This document shows positions 36,154 through 45,902 of a stretch of DNA of 64,000 nt, piece by piece (the first letter of the stretch is position 1; every line of letters starts with the position of its first letter). The translations under genes and the position numbers were made by a program. The stretch is from Thiodiazotropha sp040507035. GTDB lineage: Bacteria; Pseudomonadota; Gammaproteobacteria; Chromatiales; Chromatiaceae. Location of the stretch: the NCBI GenBank assembly GCA_040507035.1, contig JBEVVR010000015.1, positions 213,901 to 277,900 of the forward strand. The letters run 5' to 3'. Below the pieces are notes generated by a model. It was given only the letters and a program-made list of their open reading frames with translations. It was not told where the DNA came from and did not search any database.

Positions 36154-36984
36154 TCAAAACCCTTTCGCCCCCAAAAAATCCGCCAAATCTGAATAACAGA
36201 AAACAGGCCCATCCTGACACACATAGTGGGGACCGATCTGGCAGTGACCGCACTGGCCAATGCCACACTGCATGTTGCGCTCCATGCTGAACCAGATGCT
36301 GCCATCGGCGAGCCCCATGTCCCGCAGATTGGCGATCGCCGCCAACATCATCAACTCAGGCCCGCAGAGCAGGGCAACCGTACGTTGGGGCCGCACCGAG
36401 ATCTGTCCGATCAACTCAGTGACCATTCCCTGCTGCCCTTTCCATCCCTTACCGGCCACATCCGCTGCCAGCAGGATGTGCACGTCGCGCAGTTTCGCCC
36501 ACTCCTCATACTGTTCACGCCAAATGAGATCATCGGAGTGTTTGACACCCTGTAGAATATGGATACGACCATAGTATTCGCGACGGCGCATGATGAAACG
36601 GATCACCGAGACCAGAGGGGCACAACCCAGCCCACCGGTAATCAACAGGATATCCTTACCCTTCATTCGCGCCAGCGGCCAGCCCCGACCGAAGGGGCCG
36701 CGAATGCCCACCCGGTCACCCGGCTGCAGTTCCGACAGCCCTGCCGATACCCGCCCCACCACGCGGATGGTATGGTCGAAATAGTGGTTGTCCAGGGGGT
36801 CGTTGACGATGGAGATGGGTATCTCGCCGACGCCGAAGAGGGTCACCATGTTGAACTGCCCGGGATCGAATTCGTAGGCCTTCTGCACCTCCCAGTCGTA
36901 CTGAAGCCGCAGGGTAAAGATGGTGGGTGACTCTTGAATACGCTGGTCGATCACCGCAACATGAGGGATATGGGGATCAAACAT
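36154..36984 (-). CDS. hydG: Hydrogenase gamma subunit, FAD/NAD(P)-binding
   Basis: Ferredoxin-NADP reductase-like subunit of 276 residues that passes electrons to NAD(P). The FAD domain (about 1-105) has 'EFDPGQFNMVTL', the nucleotide domain (about 110-230) has 'LLITGGLGCAPLVSV', and the C-terminal [2Fe-2S] site is 'CGIGQCGHCQIGPHYVC'. This is the HydG partner of group 3b hydrogenases (not the radical-SAM HydG of FeFe hydrogenase). It overlaps the beta-subunit gene by eight bases. Confidence 0.9.
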   Translation of the reverse strand: MFDPHIPHVAVIDQRIQESPTIFTLRLQYDWEVQKAYEFDPGQFNMVTLFGVGEIPISIVNDPLDNHYFDHTIRVVGRVSAGLSELQPGDRVGIRGPFGRGWPLARMKGKDILLITGGLGCAPLVSVIRFIMRRREYYGRIHILQGVKHSDDLIWREQYEEWAKLRDVHILLAADVAGKGWKGQQGMVTELIGQISVRPQRTVALLCGPELMMLAAIANLRDMGLADGSIWFSMERNMQCGIGQCGHCQIGPHYVCQDGPVFCYSDLADFLGAKGF

Positions 36985-38107
36985 CGAGACTGCCCTCCTC
37001 CAGCACGGCTGTCACTTCCTGGGTCAGATCTATGCCCACGGGACACCAGGTGATACAGCGACCGCAACCGGTGCAGCCGATACGCCGCTGCTGCACCTGC
37101 CACCCGGCGAGCTTGTGGGTCAGCCACTGGCGGTAGCGGTGCTTGATACTGCTGCGCACCTGGAAATGACCCATGTCGCTGTGGGTGGGGCTGAAACAGG
37201 AGTCCCAGCTACGGACCATCTCCGCTGCATCACCGGTCAAAGCCATTTCGTGCTCGACCTGGTAGCAGAAACAGGTGGGGCAGACCGCGGTGCAGTTGCC
37301 GCAGGAGAGGCAACGTTCAGCAACCTGTTCCCAATGGACATGGTCCAGGCGTTCATAGAGCTGTTGCAACGCTTCATTTCCGGGCAGCTGTCGCTGTTGC
37401 TCCTTCGCCGCCTGTCTGCTGGATTCAAGCATCGCCTCGAGCTGGGCTTGATCAGCGTTCTTAAGCGCCAGTTGCCCAGTGATGGCCTCTCCCTTTTCAC
37501 TCTGGTGCCAGATGAGAAATCCCTCGTCCAGCTCTGCCATGCCGATATCGTAACCGCCATCCAGTGCCGGCCCGTCAGCGGTGGATGCGCAAAAACAGGT
37601 CGAGGCGGAATGGGCACAGTCGACGCCGATCAACAACAGGCTTTCGCGGCGCTGACGATAGTGGGGATCCGGTCTCATCTCCAGCTCGAAGTGTTGGTCA
37701 TGAATCAATAACGCAGCAAGGTCGCAGGCACGCACACCGATCACCGCGGTTGGTGTCACTTCCGGCAGTGTCCGCTGAAAACCGTAGGGCTCCAACCGCT
37801 CCTGCCAAAGCACCTCGCGAGGGGCGAAACAGAGGGGTTTCAGCGCCTGCGAACCGTGATTCCAATCGAAGAGCCGCTGACTCTCCCCGGTTTCCAATCG
37901 ATAGCGCCCAGGCTGCTGGTCGTTGCTCACACCAAGCGGCAGTCTATCGGGGCTGTCGAGATAGTCGAACTGAATCACACCATCGCGAACAGTGGGGCCA
38001 TAGATCTTGTAACCGGCCTGTTGCAAAACCGTAAACAGTGCCTGCAGGGCCGAACGGGGAAGAAAGCCCGGACGCCTTTCGACACCTGTATGATGCTGAG
38101 AATTCAC
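36977..38107 (-). CDS. hydB: Hydrogenase beta subunit, 4Fe-4S
   Basis: Electron-transfer subunit of 376 residues. N-terminal region with 'PTAVIGVRACDLAALLIHDQ', a Cys-rich 'HSASTCFCAST', and two C-terminal ferredoxin motifs: 'CLSCGNCTAVCPTCFC' and 'CTGCGRCITWCPVG'. This matches the beta (HydB/sulfur-reducing) subunit of the hydBGDA enzyme. The start is GTG with AAGGA upstream. It is the first gene of the operon; the promoter is partly hidden by the N-gap at 38165-38264. Confidence 0.9.
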   Translation of the reverse strand: MNSQHHTGVERRPGFLPRSALQALFTVLQQAGYKIYGPTVRDGVIQFDYLDSPDRLPLGVSNDQQPGRYRLETGESQRLFDWNHGSQALKPLCFAPREVLWQERLEPYGFQRTLPEVTPTAVIGVRACDLAALLIHDQHFELEMRPDPHYRQRRESLLLIGVDCAHSASTCFCASTADGPALDGGYDIGMAELDEGFLIWHQSEKGEAITGQLALKNADQAQLEAMLESSRQAAKEQQRQLPGNEALQQLYERLDHVHWEQVAERCLSCGNCTAVCPTCFCYQVEHEMALTGDAAEMVRSWDSCFSPTHSDMGHFQVRSSIKHRYRQWLTHKLAGWQVQQRRIGCTGCGRCITWCPVGIDLTQEVTAVLEEGSLDV

Positions 38108-38164
38108 ACTGGATCCTTAAGACCGTCACTTGGTCATCGTTGGAATAAAGCGTAGAGTTGAACT

Positions 38165-38264
38165 NNNNNNNNNNNNNNNNNNNNNNNNNNNNNNNNNNNN
38201 NNNNNNNNNNNNNNNNNNNNNNNNNNNNNNNNNNNNNNNNNNNNNNNNNNNNNNNNNNNNNNNN
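38165..38264. other. Scaffold gap (100 N) in the hydB-nifJ promoter region
   Basis: Exactly 100 N, a default gap size. The true length and content are unknown, and I see no repeated sequence on its two sides. It falls in the 396-base divergent region between hydB and nifJ, so part of one or both promoters may be missing. Confidence 0.95.
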
Positions 38265-38377
38265 AAGCATCCATGCCGTTTAACGTTCACAATGAAAAAT
38301 AGACTACATTTTCTGATTCAATTTTAGTCAATGAATGGATACTGCATAGGTAAAAAGAAGACAAAATCGATAGCCCT

Positions 38378-38391
38378 TTGACCTTCATCAA
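38378..38391. promoter_or_regulatory. FNR-like box upstream of nifJ
   Basis: TTGACCTTCATCAA matches TTGATnnnnATCAA at nine of ten conserved positions. It lies 113 bases before the nifJ start codon on an AT-rich stretch. It supports oxygen-controlled expression of nifJ; it may also reach the divergent hyd operon. Confidence 0.5.
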
Positions 38392-38503
38392 TCGTGGTAT
38401 TTATGACCAATTGTCATGGACAATGGATCGCAACGATTTAAGTATGACTGCTGTAGCGTAAATCAAATACCATTCAATTGAGATCGGACCAGGAACACAG
38501 GAT

Positions 38504-41500
38504 ATGCATAAGAACAAGGTCACCATCGACGGCAATGAAGCAGCGGCCCAGATTGCCCATCTCACCAACGAGGTAATCGCCATCTATCCGATCACCCCCG
38601 CATCCCCCATGGGGGAGTGGTCCGATGAGTGGTCTGCCAAGGGCATTAAAAATATCTGGGGCGCGGTCCCCGATGTGATCGAGATGCAGAGCGAGGCCGG
38701 CGCTGCCGGCACCGTACATGGGGCGTTGCAGGCGGGATCACTCTCCACCTCCTTTACCGCCTCCCAGGGCCTGCTGTTGATGATACCCAACATGTATAAG
38801 ATCGCCGGTGAACTGACCCCCACCGTGCTTCATGTCTCGGCCCGTTCCCTGGCGGTTCAGGCGTTATCCATCTTCGGCGACCATAGCGATGTGATGGCCT
38901 GCCGCGCCACCGGCTATGCCATGCTCTGCTCCGCCAGCGTGCAGGAAGTGGCGGACTTCGCCCTGATCGCCCAGGCGGCGAGCCTGGAAAGCCGCGTCCC
39001 CTACCTCCACTTCTTCGACGGTTTCCGCACCTCCCACGAGGTCAATAAGATTGAGCTCCCCGGGAAAGAGACCATCAAGGGGATGATCAACGAGGAGTGG
39101 ATCAATGCCCACCGGGAGCGCGCCCTCTCCCCCGATCGCCCGGTGATCCGCGGTACCTCGCAAAACCCCGACGTCTATTTCCAGGGGCGGGAAACGGTGA
39201 ACCCCTTCTATGATGCAGCACCTACAATCCTGCAAGGGGCCATGGACAGATTCGCCCGCCTCAGCGGTCGCCGATACGGCCTGTTCGAATATGTCGGTGC
39301 CGAGCAACCAGAGCACATCATCATGCTCATGGGCTCTGGCATCGGTGCCGCCCAGGAGGCGGTGGAGCACCTGGCTGCCGCGGGTGACAGGATCGGCATG
39401 GTCAAGGTGCGTCTGTTCCGCCCCTTTGCGGCGCAAAGCCTGCTCCAAGCGGTACCCGATTCGGTGAAGAAGATCGCTGTGCTCGACCGCACCAAGGAAC
39501 CGGGCGCCGATGGCGAACCCCTCTATAAGGATGTCCTGGGTGCCTTTGCCCAGGCCTTCAATGAGGGCCGCCGCGCAAGCCTGCCACGTATCATCGGTGG
39601 ACGCTACGGNNNNNNNNNNNNNNNNNNNNNNNNNNNNNNNNNNNNNNNNNNNNNNNNNNNNNNNNNNNNNNNNNNNNNNNNNNNNNNNNNNNNNNNNNNN
39701 NNNNNNNNNCCCTCTATAAGGATGTCCTGGGTGCCTTTGCCCAGGCCTTCAATGAGGGCCGCCGCGCAAGCCTGCCACGTATCATCGGTGGACGCTACGG
39801 ACTCTCCTCCAAGGAGTTCACCCCGGCGATGGTCAAGGGCATCTTCGATGAGCTTAATGAAGAGCAGCCGAGAAACCCCTTCACCGTGGGCATCATCGAC
39901 GACCTGAGCAAGACCAGCCTGCCCTGGGACAGCAGCTTCCGTCCCGCCGCCAGCCAAAGTTTCACCGCCTGTGTCTTCTACGGCCTGGGCGCCGACGGCA
40001 CCGTCTCCGCCAACAAGAACTCGATCAAGATTATCGGCGAGCAGACAGAAAACCACGCCCAGGGCTATTTTCAGTACGACTCGAAAAAATCGGGGGCGAT
40101 CACCATCTCCCATCTGCGTTTCGGCCCCGACCCGATCAACAGCACCTATCTGATCGGCGCCGACATGGCCAGCTTTGTCGCCTGTCACCAGCCGACCTTC
40201 CTCGGCCGCTACGAGATGCTCGACAAGGCGAAACCGGGGGGCGTGTTCCTGCTCAATACCAGTGCCGCGCCTGATCAGGTCTGGGAGACCCTGCCGGGCA
40301 AGATGCAGCGCCAGATCATCGACAAGGGATTGAGTTTCTATATCATCGATGCCTACGAAATCGCCGAAACAACCGGCATGGGCCGGCGCATCAACACCAT
40401 CATGCAGACCTGCTTCTTCGCCATCTCCGGCCTGCTGGAGCAGAACCAGGCCATCGAACTGATCAAGGATGCGGTGAAGAAGAGCTACGGCCGCAAAGGA
40501 GCGAGGCTGCTGCAACGCAACTACGACGCCATCGATGCCGCCCTCTCCGGCCTGCACCAGGTCCAGGTACCCGAATCGGTGACCAGGGATGAGAGCCCCA
40601 AACCGGTGGTGCCCGCCGATGCCCCTGCCTTCGTACAGCAGGTCACCTCCCTGATCATCGCCGGACTGGGGGATGCGGTGCCGGTGAGCCTGATGCCCAA
40701 CGACGGCACCTGGCCCCTGGGTACCACCGCCTATGAGAAGCGCAACATCGCCCTGCAGCTGCCGAAGTGGGAGATGGATCTCTGTACCCACTGCGGCAAG
40801 TGCCCCCTGGTCTGCCCCCATGCGGCGATCCGCTCCAAGGTCTTTCCCGAGGCGCTCACCGAGGATGCCCCCGATGGCTTTCTCCATACCCCGATCAAGG
40901 GGGCCAAGGATTTCGCACCTGATAGCCATATCAGCTACCAGGTGGCCCCCGACGACTGCACCGGTTGTGGCCTCTGTGTCGAGATCTGCCCCATCAGGGA
41001 CAAGAAAAATCCCCAGCGCAAGGCCCTCAACATGGTGGACGACGAGGCCTACCACCAGCAGGAGCGGGGCAACTGGGAGTTCTTCCTCACCCTGCCCGAG
41101 TACGATCGCACCAAGCTCAAAGAGAGCACCATCAAGGGGGCGATGATCATGCAGCCCCTGTTCGAATTCTCCGGCGCCTGCGGCGGCTGCGGCGAGACCC
41201 CCTATGTGAAACTCGCGACCCAGCTCTTCGGCGACCGTATGCTCATCGCCAACGCCACCGGCTGCTCGTCGATCTATGGCGGCAACCTGCCCACCACCCC
41301 CTACACCACCAATCCCGATGGCCGCGGACCCACCTGGTCCAACTCCCTGTTCGAGGACAACGCGGAGTTCGGCCTCGGCATGCGCATCGCCATCGATATG
41401 CAGCGGGACCAAGCGGTGGCCATGATCGAAGAGATGCGGGATCAGTTGGGTGGTGAACTGTGTAACGCCCTGCTCAAGGCGGAACAGCAGAGCGAGGCGG

Positions 41501-42270
41501 AGATCTTCGAACAGCGACAACATATCGAATCCCTCAAAGAGAAGCTGGCTCAGATCGACACCCCCGAGTCCAGACGTCTGCTGGCGGTAGCCGACAGCCT
41601 GGCGAAAAAGAGCGTCTGGCTGGTGGGCGGTGACGGCTGGGCCTACGACATCGGCTACGGCGGCGTCGACCATGTGCTGGCCTCGGGGCGCAATGTCAAC
41701 ATCCTGCTGCTCGATACCGAGACCTACTCCAACACCGGCGGCCAGACCTCCAAGGCCACCCCCCTGGGCGCGGTGGCGAAGTTCTCCGCCAGCGGCAAAC
41801 CCACCAACAAGAAGGACATCGCCCTGATGGCCATGGCCTACGGCAATGTCTACGTGGGACAGGTGGCGTTCGGCGCCAAGGATATCCAGACCTTGCGCAT
41901 CTTCCTCGAGGCCGAATCCTACGACGGCCCCTCGCTGATCATCTGCTACTCCCCCTGCATCGCCCACGGGGTCGACCTGCAGAACAACATCCGCCAGCAG
42001 GAACTGGCGGTGGACTCGGGCCACTGGCCCCTCTTCCGCTACGATCCACGGCGCAGTGAAGAGGGCGAAAATCCCTTGAAGATGGATTCCAAGGAACCCT
42101 CCATCCCCTACCGGGATTTCGCCTCCACCGAGACCCGCTTCAGCGTACTGGAGCGCACCCATCCGGAACATTCGGAACGCTTCCTGCGTCAGGCGCAGCA
42201 CCATATCAAGACCCGATATCAGCTCTATGAGCAGTTGGCGAAATTGGCGGTTGATGAGAAGGATCAATAG
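38504..42270 (+). CDS. nifJ: Pyruvate:ferredoxin (flavodoxin) oxidoreductase, broken by an assembly gap
   Basis: Oxygen-sensitive enzyme that converts pyruvate and CoA to acetyl-CoA, CO2 and reduced ferredoxin. The N-terminal part (38504-39609) has the pyruvate/TPP region 'YPITPASPMGEWSDEW'. After the gap come two ferredoxin motifs ('CTHCGKCPLVCP', 'CTGCGLCVEICP'), a third cluster site ('GACGGCGETPYVK') and the TPP site 'GDGWAYDIGYGGVDHVLASG'. The 100-N gap at 39610-39709 is flanked by identical 91-base copies (39519-39609, 39710-39800). Removing the gap and one copy (191 bases) puts both halves in one frame and gives 1191 residues, normal for single-chain PFOR. The gene is therefore very probably intact. 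Confidence 0.93.
39519..39800. other. 100-N gap flanked by a 91-base duplicate (assembly artefact)
   Basis: Bases 39519-39609 and 39710-39800 are identical over 91 positions, on either side of exactly 100 N. Two contig ends that overlap were scaffolded without being merged. The reading-frame test (191 bases removed moves the downstream frame onto the upstream one) supports this. Confidence 0.93.
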
Positions 42271-42701
42271 GGTGAGATCACTCCCAGGCTAATCCGCGGG
42301 AGGGTACCAAGCCTGCTGGTGGGATAGAGAACTTTCTTTGCAGCACAGAAGAGAGGTAGACTCTATCTAAGACCTCTCAGAGTCTCATGCTCATGGATGA
42401 TGTACGGATGTTCAACCTAACGCTCTCCAAGTGCCAGCCAATGCGCGCAAGGCGCGAACATGTCATAGAGAGTGTCGCTCCTCACTCTGTATTATTGTCC
42501 CTTTTCAAATTTCCACTAGGTCGTATTATGCCGAGGTGGAATATTTTCAGAGTCATGTTTGAAACACCTATGGATGCCATAGAGGGAATTCTGGGCTTAT
42601 GAAGCAATTGATAATTTGACCTCACATGATCCATTCGTGGCCTGGGATCTGATTCTTGAAATACAAATAAATTATGGGGCACAAAACCAAGGAACCCAAA
42701 A
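42271..42701. other. Non-coding stretch after nifJ
   Basis: The first part holds a weak CTCCC/GGGAG hairpin (42280-42301) that may end nifJ transcription. The rest is lower in GC than the nifJ gene. A 71-residue frame at 42387-42602 lacks a ribosome binding site and is not called. Confidence 0.4.
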
Positions 42702-43397
42702 ATGGAATGGACAAATATAGATGTACTAAAAATATTACAGATCGGGGTTATTGGTCTTGGTTTCCTGCTTGCTGTCCTCTCATATCTTCTGCTTATGAAA
42801 GAACAAAAGCAGGAGAAACCCAGGCCTGAAATTTTAAAATCGATTTATGTCTTTATGTCTTTTTCCCTCGGTCTCTGTCTTCTAGGAATTGCCTCTCAAG
42901 CAATCGATATGAACAAGGGGCATCAGCTTCCGCAATCAACAAGCCATACCGCTGAAACAGAGAGAGATCATATTTTATACAACTACTTTGTTTATTCAGA
43001 CGACGCAAAAGATGCTCAACTTTGCAATATCAGTGAATTTGTCTATTCAGAAATATCATCTGATACGGAAAACACGACCATTGAGGGTAAAATATCCGGC
43101 AAAATTAGCGTGGATAGTAAATTGGGGGATTTTGAGCATCTCGCATTTGGAAATATCAATAAATATTATCTAAAGATTATGCATGACGATGGGATTGCTT
43201 TTCTTGAGAGGAAGGGAGGTGATTATACAGGCTATTGGGTTGGTGAAGTCGATGACCCGGATATCAACGCAGTTATCTGTCCATTGGTCTTTTCCCCTAG
43301 CGCTAAGGGGCTGAGTGCGGAAGAGGCTAGAGCAAAATGGCCAATCTTAGAGAAACCGTGTCGTACCCTTCTTTCTTTAAAAGAAATATCGAATTAA
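42702..43397 (+). CDS. Hypothetical membrane protein (231 aa)
   Basis: No family recognised. Two N-terminal membrane segments ('ILQIGVIGLGFLLAVLSYLL' and 'SIYVFMSFSLGLCLLGIAS') are followed by a roughly 150-residue soluble domain with a mixed alpha/beta look and a few Trp/Tyr ('GYWVGEVDDPDINAVICP'). Both ends of the pair of helices imply that N- and C-termini are on the same side. AAGGA lies about 11 bases before the ATG. The gene is clearly more AT-rich than nifJ, which hints at recent acquisition. Confidence 0.7.
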   Translation: MEWTNIDVLKILQIGVIGLGFLLAVLSYLLLMKEQKQEKPRPEILKSIYVFMSFSLGLCLLGIASQAIDMNKGHQLPQSTSHTAETERDHILYNYFVYSDDAKDAQLCNISEFVYSEISSDTENTTIEGKISGKISVDSKLGDFEHLAFGNINKYYLKIMHDDGIAFLERKGGDYTGYWVGEVDDPDINAVICPLVFSPSAKGLSAEEARAKWPILEKPCRTLLSLKEISN

Positions 43398-43699
43398 GAG
43401 ACGAGATATCATCATAAATAAAATAGCATACATACAGACCGTCGTTTCCCGTCTGCCCGGCAGGCGCGGCCTGGTATCTGCTTGCCCAACCGAACACTGA
43501 TCCGAGGCAATACGGATAACAATTACATGCTGCATATGCACCCTAGGATCCAAATACCATTGCAGGGAGAATATATTCGAAAAATTCCCAAAAGCACTAT
43601 TTTAGGACTTAAAGAAATACGAAATATGGCCGCTACCTCTTTCTAGGTTAAAGAAATACCTAAAAATTTCGTCCTAGCATGATCAGGAGGGGCGCCCTC
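43398..43699. other. Non-coding stretch
   Basis: AT-rich with no credible gene or RNA. The sequence just before the next gene contains A/T-rich promoter-like stretches (TTAGGACTTAAAGAAATACG and a related AAAGAAATACC further on) that form an imperfect direct repeat of about 12 bases (AAAGAAATAC at 43611 and 43650). Confidence 0.4.
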
Positions 43700-45562
43700 A
43701 TGGGCCTCAAACGAAAGACCACAACATTTTTTTTCGTCCTTACTTTGATAATGGTAGCGTCGCTAGTGGGAGCCAGCCTCTTCTCTTTCAGGTACTTTGC
43801 CCTAAGTACAGCTGAAGACCAGGCGCGGACAGCCGCTGAGATAGTCCGGGTTCATCTGACTGAATCGATGGTCAACGGAACGATTGGCAAGCGCAAAACA
43901 TTTCTCGACCGACTAGCCGGGGTGAAGGGACTGTTTGACGTCAGGGTGGTACGGGGGCCCGGTGTGGTCAGCCAATATGGACCCGGTCTGGAGTCTGAAC
44001 AAAAGCGGGATACTATCGACAATCAGGTAATTAAATCGGCAAAGCCCTTCTTTGGTCTGGTCGATTCCGGAAGCGGGCAGGTGTTCCGCGCCACTATCCC
44101 TTATGTGGCACAAAGCGAGAAAGAACCACACTGTCTACAGTGCCACCAGGTGGCAAAAGGTGATGTACTGGGTGCGGTATCTCTGTTTCTCTCAATTGAA
44201 GAGCAGCGTAACCAGGCGTTTGTCATCATAATGATTATGGCCATGGTCGTTACCCTGTTTGCCGTCGTTTCCATGGGATTTTCCCAACGCCTGCTGAAAC
44301 CGCTAATAGACACCGCTGAAGCGGTTCAGGAAGCGGTACACGGTGCACGTAAAGGCGATTTCTCCGCCAGAATCCAGTATCAAAATGACGATGAGGTGGG
44401 GCAGATTGCAAAAGATCTCAACATCCTGCTGGTTCTGCTGAGCAAGGGGCTGGAGGGGATTGCACAGAAAGTCGCCGGACTGATCCGTTACAATCAACCA
44501 ATCGGAGAGAACCAACTTGCCACCACCATTGAGATGGTGGAAAGCCTGGAGGATGTCTCCCGCTTCAAACAGGCCATTGAAGAAGATGAGACCAAGGAGG
44601 AGGTCTATTGGCGTCTTTCCAGAGTCATCAATGACGATTTTATGATCGACCATTTCTCGATCTATGAAGTGGCATCGAGTAAGAACAAATTGAAACCCAT
44701 GGTCGTGGACGGTATACCCGACAATGAGTGTTGCTGGTGTGATCCACAAATCCTGGTGCGGGCCGATGCCTGTCGCGCCAAACGCACCGGACACGTAGTG
44801 GACGGCATGAGCGCTACCGGTATATGTACTGCCTTCTCCCCCCGGGAGGATATTCCAGAGGCATATCATGTCTGTATCCCAATGATTCAATCGGGATCAG
44901 TCGGTGGCGTGGTGCAGGTAGTGACCGACAAAGACCGCAAGCCTCTGGCCTGTAACATGATGCCTTTTATTGAAGTCTACCTGCGCGAAGCGGCTCCGGT
45001 GCTCGAAGCGAAGCGGCTGATGAGCACGTTGCGTGAATCCGCATTACGCGACCCGATGACCGGCCTTCACAACAGACGCTTTCTACAAGAGTATGTGGAT
45101 CTCCTGATCTCCTATACCGACCGCAACAAGAGCAGTTTTTCTGTGTTGATGGCGGACTTGGACTATTTCAAACAGATCAACGATACCTATGGACACGAAG
45201 CGGGTGACGCCACCCTCAAAGAATTGGCCAAGACACTCACCAATTGCGTGCGCGCTTCAGATCTTGTTATCCGTTATGGTGGCGAGGAGTTCCTCATAAT
45301 ATTGCGGGATACCGAACCAGAAAAGGGTATACCGGTTGCGGAAAAAATCCGCGAAGCTATCGAGAACATGAAAGTCGAGCTGACAGGGGCGGTAGTCCAG
45401 CGGACCATATCCGTTGGTGTCTCCGGGTATCCGAACGACAGCAGCAATTTCTGGCAAGTAGTTAAATACGCCGATGTAGCCCTCTACCAAGCGAAAGACG
45501 CCGGTCGCAACCGGGTTCTCCGTTTTACCCAGGATATGTGGAAGGAAGAAGACGCTTATTGA
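43700..45562 (+). CDS. Diguanylate cyclase with periplasmic c-heme sensor domain
   Basis: Membrane-bound GGDEF enzyme of 620 residues that makes c-di-GMP. Membrane segment 1 is near residue 10-32 and segment 2 near 175-195; the periplasmic domain between them carries a c-type heme motif 'CLQCH' (145-149), as in redox- or gas-sensing heme domains of chemoreceptors. HAMP follows (about 200-255), then a GAF-like domain with an unusual Cys group (Cys344, 345, 347, 358, 376), then an intact GGEEF active site (527-531). The start at 43700 has AGGAGG nine bases upstream; the ATG at 43679 precedes that site and is less likely. It suggests redox control of biofilm or motility. Confidence 0.88.
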   Translation: MGLKRKTTTFFFVLTLIMVASLVGASLFSFRYFALSTAEDQARTAAEIVRVHLTESMVNGTIGKRKTFLDRLAGVKGLFDVRVVRGPGVVSQYGPGLESEQKRDTIDNQVIKSAKPFFGLVDSGSGQVFRATIPYVAQSEKEPHCLQCHQVAKGDVLGAVSLFLSIEEQRNQAFVIIMIMAMVVTLFAVVSMGFSQRLLKPLIDTAEAVQEAVHGARKGDFSARIQYQNDDEVGQIAKDLNILLVLLSKGLEGIAQKVAGLIRYNQPIGENQLATTIEMVESLEDVSRFKQAIEEDETKEEVYWRLSRVINDDFMIDHFSIYEVASSKNKLKPMVVDGIPDNECCWCDPQILVRADACRAKRTGHVVDGMSATGICTAFSPREDIPEAYHVCIPMIQSGSVGGVVQVVTDKDRKPLACNMMPFIEVYLREAAPVLEAKRLMSTLRESALRDPMTGLHNRRFLQEYVDLLISYTDRNKSSFSVLMADLDYFKQINDTYGHEAGDATLKELAKTLTNCVRASDLVIRYGGEEFLIILRDTEPEKGIPVAEKIREAIENMKVELTGAVVQRTISVGVSGYPNDSSNFWQVVKYADVALYQAKDAGRNRVLRFTQDMWKEEDAY

Positions 45563-45902
45563 GGGGATTCCATTCCACTCTTCTTTGGTTTGCTATATGT
45601 TATTACCGTTCTGAAGACCCGGGACCTGGCCAGAGTTGAGATCTATATTTCGTTCGTAATCCAAGTACCTCGAAGGGGATCTACTGGCTAAGCCTTGAAT
45701 ATAATGGTAATAAATTCATCGAGATGAATTCAAACGACTTCACCCTGGCTTAGGAAATAATTCAATTTCTGAGAAAATATCTGCCGAGCCCAGAGTTGTC
45801 AGTTGATCCAAATATCGGGATCCAACTACCGCTTTCACATTTTTTAAATTAAGCTTTCCCTATCCAGTTTCTTTGTGATGATTTACGACATTACCGAGAC
45901 CC
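45563..45902. other. Non-coding stretch
   Basis: Between the diguanylate cyclase and the AraC gene, 340 bases with no convincing gene, RNA, hairpin or repeat. Confidence 0.4.

Noticed and set aside
33609..38107. Membrane-bound uptake (group 1) hydrogenase
   Set aside because: No Tat signal on the small subunit and no cytochrome b gene; NAD(P)-binding gamma and 4Fe-4S beta subunits point to a soluble enzyme.
39610..39709. Reading the nifJ interruption as a true frameshift or insertion
   Set aside because: The 91-base identical flanks and the frame test show an unmerged contig overlap.
39604..42267. An 887-codon open frame on the - strand opposite nifJ
   Set aside because: It is the mirror of a high-GC, codon-biased gene and runs through the N-gap as unknown residues; its translation has no recognisable domain, while the + strand is clear nifJ.
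42387..42602. A 71-codon frame after nifJ
   Set aside because: No ribosome binding site and no domain; composition is non-coding in character.
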